DNA from: Devosia sp. Leaf420
Lineage (GTDB): Bacteria; Pseudomonadota; Alphaproteobacteria; Rhizobiales; Devosiaceae
Length of the DNA: 64,000 nt
Reading direction: 5' to 3'
Assembly (NCBI RefSeq): GCF_001425445.1
Contig: NZ_LMQU01000011.1
Location: 372,326-436,325 of the forward strand
Both the position numbers and the translations under genes were made by a program. Positions 62,294 to 64,000 of the stretch are shown here, piece after piece (positions within the stretch are counted from its first letter, which is position 1; each line of letters opens with the position of its first letter). Below the pieces are notes generated by a model, which saw nothing but the letters and a program-made list of their open reading frames with translations, searched no databases and was not told where the DNA came from.

Positions 62294-62686
62294 ATGATCC
62301 TGCGTTCCGTTCTCGCCGGCGCCTTCGCGCTGGCCCTCGTCGCCGCTCCCGCCTTTGCCACCGACTATGTCGGCGGCGCGGTCAAATCCACTGATATCGC
62401 TGGCAAATCCGTCTTGACGGATGCCAATGGCATGACGCTCTACATCTTCGACAAGGACACGGCCGGCGTCTCCAATTGCTACGACACCTGCGCCGAAAAG
62501 TGGCCGCCGCTGTTCGCCGACGCGTCTGCCAAGGCAGAAGGCGATTTCACCATCGTCGACCGTACCGACGGCACGAAAATGTGGGCCTACAAGTCTATGC
62601 CCCTCTACTACTGGTATGAGGATACCGCAGCCGGCGAAACCAAGGGTGACGGCGTCGGCGGCGTCTGGCATCTTGCCATCGAATAA
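62294..62686 (+). CDS. Secreted YxxxD-repeat protein (COG4315-type)
   Basis: Secreted protein of 130 residues. A signal peptide (ILRSVLAGAFALALVAAPAF) ends near FAT. Two copies of the family repeat are seen: DANGMTLYIFDKD with a Cys pair in NCYDTCAEKWPP, and KSMPLYYWYEDTAAGETKGD. Its role is unknown; relatives are annotated as periplasmic lipoproteins, but no lipobox is obvious here. The start follows AAGGAGAAAACC. It precedes an ECF sigma/anti-sigma pair by 14 bases and is probably cotranscribed. Confidence 0.85.
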   Translation: MILRSVLAGAFALALVAAPAFATDYVGGAVKSTDIAGKSVLTDANGMTLYIFDKDTAGVSNCYDTCAEKWPPLFADASAKAEGDFTIVDRTDGTKMWAYKSMPLYYWYEDTAAGETKGDGVGGVWHLAIE

Positions 62687-62700
62687 TCCCGAGGCCGATT

Positions 62701-63207
62701 TTGGCTGACATCCTGCACGAGATCGAAGACGCCGTCCCCGCTCTGCGCCGCTATGCGCGCGCGCTGACGCGGGATATCGATCGCGCCGACGATCTCGTGC
62801 AGGATTGTCTCGAACGCGCCATTTCCCGGCGTCGGCTGTTCCGGCCGTCTGGTCCAGTGCGCCCCTGGCTTTTCACCATTCTCGTCAATCTCTACCGCAA
62901 CAGCCTTCGCGGTCAGCGCCGCCGCGGCGAAACGCTTGATCTCTCGAGCATTCCCGAGCCAGCGGTCCCCGCCGCCCAGCCCGGCCATCTCGCGCTTGCT
63001 GAACTCGCCCGTGCCATCGACACCCTGCCGCCTGAGCAAAAGGAGGCTCTGCTTCTGGTGACCCTCGAAGGCCTTGCCTATAAGGAGGCCGCCGACATTC
63101 TCGCTATTCCCCTCGGCACGCTGATGAGCCGCCTTGGCCGCGCCCGCGCGACGCTGAAAACCCTGACTGGCGCGCCCGCCGAACCCCATCTGAGGACCGT
63201 CAAATGA
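62701..63207 (+). CDS. ECF-family RNA polymerase sigma factor
   Basis: Sigma-70 region 2 and 4 protein of 168 residues. Region 2 reads LRRYARALTRDIDRADDLVQ with DCLERAISRRRLFRP, then VRPWLFTILVNLYRNSLR. Region 4 is EALLLVTLEGLAYKEAADIL, with the helix-turn-helix IPLGTLMSRLGRARATLK. The start codon is TTG with GAGG upstream. It overlaps the anti-sigma gene by four bases. Confidence 0.92.
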   Translation: MADILHEIEDAVPALRRYARALTRDIDRADDLVQDCLERAISRRRLFRPSGPVRPWLFTILVNLYRNSLRGQRRRGETLDLSSIPEPAVPAAQPGHLALAELARAIDTLPPEQKEALLLVTLEGLAYKEAADILAIPLGTLMSRLGRARATLKTLTGAPAEPHLRTVK

Positions 63208-63995
63208 GCGACATCACCCGCGATACGCTCATGGCCTATGTCGATGGGCAGCTCGATCCCGCGCGCTGTGCAGAAGTCGAAGCGTTCCTTGCCACAAATC
63301 CGGATGCGGCAGCTGAAGTCGCGCTCCTGCAGCGTCAGGCCGACGCTATCCGAACCCTTTACGCTCCAGCCGGCGCCGAGCCCGTGCCCCCACGTCTCTC
63401 GGTAAACCGTCTCGCCCGCGCCCAAGATCAGCGCCGCAGCCGGTTTTGGACCCAGGCTGCCGCTGCCGTCGTGCTTCTCAGCCTCGGGCTTGGCGGCGGC
63501 TGGCTCATTCGCGGCAATACCGATACGCCCGCCATTGCCGATCGTCTTATCGCCGATGCCGTCAGCGCCCATACCGTCTATGTGCTGGAAAAGCGCCACG
63601 CCGTCGAAGTCGGTGGCGACGAACAAGAGCATCTCTCCTCCTGGCTTTCGAACCGCCTCCAGACCACTCTCGCCATGCCCGACCTCACGGCATCCGGCCT
63701 CACCTTCCTCGGCGGCCGCCTGCTCCCCGCGGCTGATGTCCCCGGCGGCAAGGCCGCGCAGCTAATGTACGAAGACACCAATGGCGAGCGCCTGACGCTC
63801 TACATCACCCCGCGCCCCGCCGCCGACGCCCCCCGCACCGAAGTCGCCACCCTCGGCCTCGACACCGCGCTCTTCTGGGCCGATGACGTCCTCACCTGCA
63901 CCATCACCGCCCCCTATTCGGCGGAAAAACTGCAGGGGATCGCCGGGTCCGTGTTTTCCCAGCTCAATCCGGGCACACCGAATTACCGGACCTGA
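63204..63995 (+). CDS. Anti-sigma factor, membrane-bound, without the usual zinc motif
   Basis: Protein of 263 residues. The N-terminal cytoplasmic part (DTLMAYVDGQLDPARCAEVE, FLATNPDAAAEVALL) matches anti-sigma domains. It lacks the HxxxCxxC zinc motif of the ZAS class. One membrane helix (AAAAVVLLSLGLGGGWLI) near residue 90 leads to a periplasmic sensor part (LTFLGGRLLPAADVPGGKAA, LYITPRPAADAP). It would hold the ECF factor until a signal relieves it. The start overlaps the sigma gene (ATGA). Confidence 0.85.
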   Translation: MSDITRDTLMAYVDGQLDPARCAEVEAFLATNPDAAAEVALLQRQADAIRTLYAPAGAEPVPPRLSVNRLARAQDQRRSRFWTQAAAAVVLLSLGLGGGWLIRGNTDTPAIADRLIADAVSAHTVYVLEKRHAVEVGGDEQEHLSSWLSNRLQTTLAMPDLTASGLTFLGGRLLPAADVPGGKAAQLMYEDTNGERLTLYITPRPAADAPRTEVATLGLDTALFWADDVLTCTITAPYSAEKLQGIAGSVFSQLNPGTPNYRT

Positions 63996-64000
63996 TTGGC

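Noticed and set aside
1-64000. CRISPR array, insertion sequence, rRNA or prophage
   Set aside because: No regularly spaced repeats, transposase or phage motifs, or rRNA sequence were seen on either strand.

Overview
The window is G+C-rich, densely packed bacterial DNA. It looks like an alphaproteobacterium of the order Hyphomicrobiales. The evidence is a CpdR gene divergent from an N-formylglutamate amidohydrolase, an Atu4866-type protein, a short Hsp20 gene with a ROSE-like leader, Tad/Flp-type pilus proteins, and typical alphaproteobacterial intergenic palindromes. Devosiaceae is a plausible family, but nothing seen here proves it. No rRNA, CRISPR array, insertion sequence, integrase or phage gene was found.

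Positions 1-17568, all on the minus strand, form a carbohydrate and sugar-acid region. It holds an LplB/LplC-type importer with its LacI regulator, a five-gene Dpp/Opp-type importer, and a set of aldonate/uronate enzymes: two UxuA-like TIM barrels, ManD, a galactonate-dehydratase-like enolase-superfamily protein, a YbhE-type lactonase, an aldose-epimerase-like protein and a sugar SDR. Together they read as uptake of an oligosaccharide or uronide followed by non-phosphorylative oxidation, delactonisation and dehydration. Kinase and aldolase steps are not in the window. Operator-like sites built on AACGTT lie at the lacI promoter, in a permease gene and in one UxuA-like gene.

Positions 17898-22602 (plus) pair a dimethylformamidase large-subunit homologue with a NitT/TauT-type ABC importer. 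Positions 22663-27148 hold a small SDR/NTF2/Atu4866 cluster divergent from a LysR regulator, a DMT exporter, a cold-shock protein and a small conserved protein.

Positions 27454-46491 carry three more ABC importers: a CUT1 sugar system divergent from a ROK regulator, ThuA and a phosphodiesterase; a ferric-iron FbpABC system with an iron-box-like palindrome; and a LacI-controlled CUT1 system with an FAD oxidoreductase and a barrel-like protein of unknown function. In all five operons where a complete solute-binding-protein gene precedes a permease gene, a G+C-rich hairpin lies directly after the binding-protein gene.

From 46664 onward the content is mostly core: three tRNAs, cpdR, N-formylglutamate amidohydrolase, an inositol-monophosphatase-family (HisN-like) enzyme, three TadE/TadG-like genes, a lipase-like hydrolase, hsp20, dps, gltB-gltD, hpt, and a secreted YxxxD-type protein followed by an ECF sigma factor and its anti-sigma factor.
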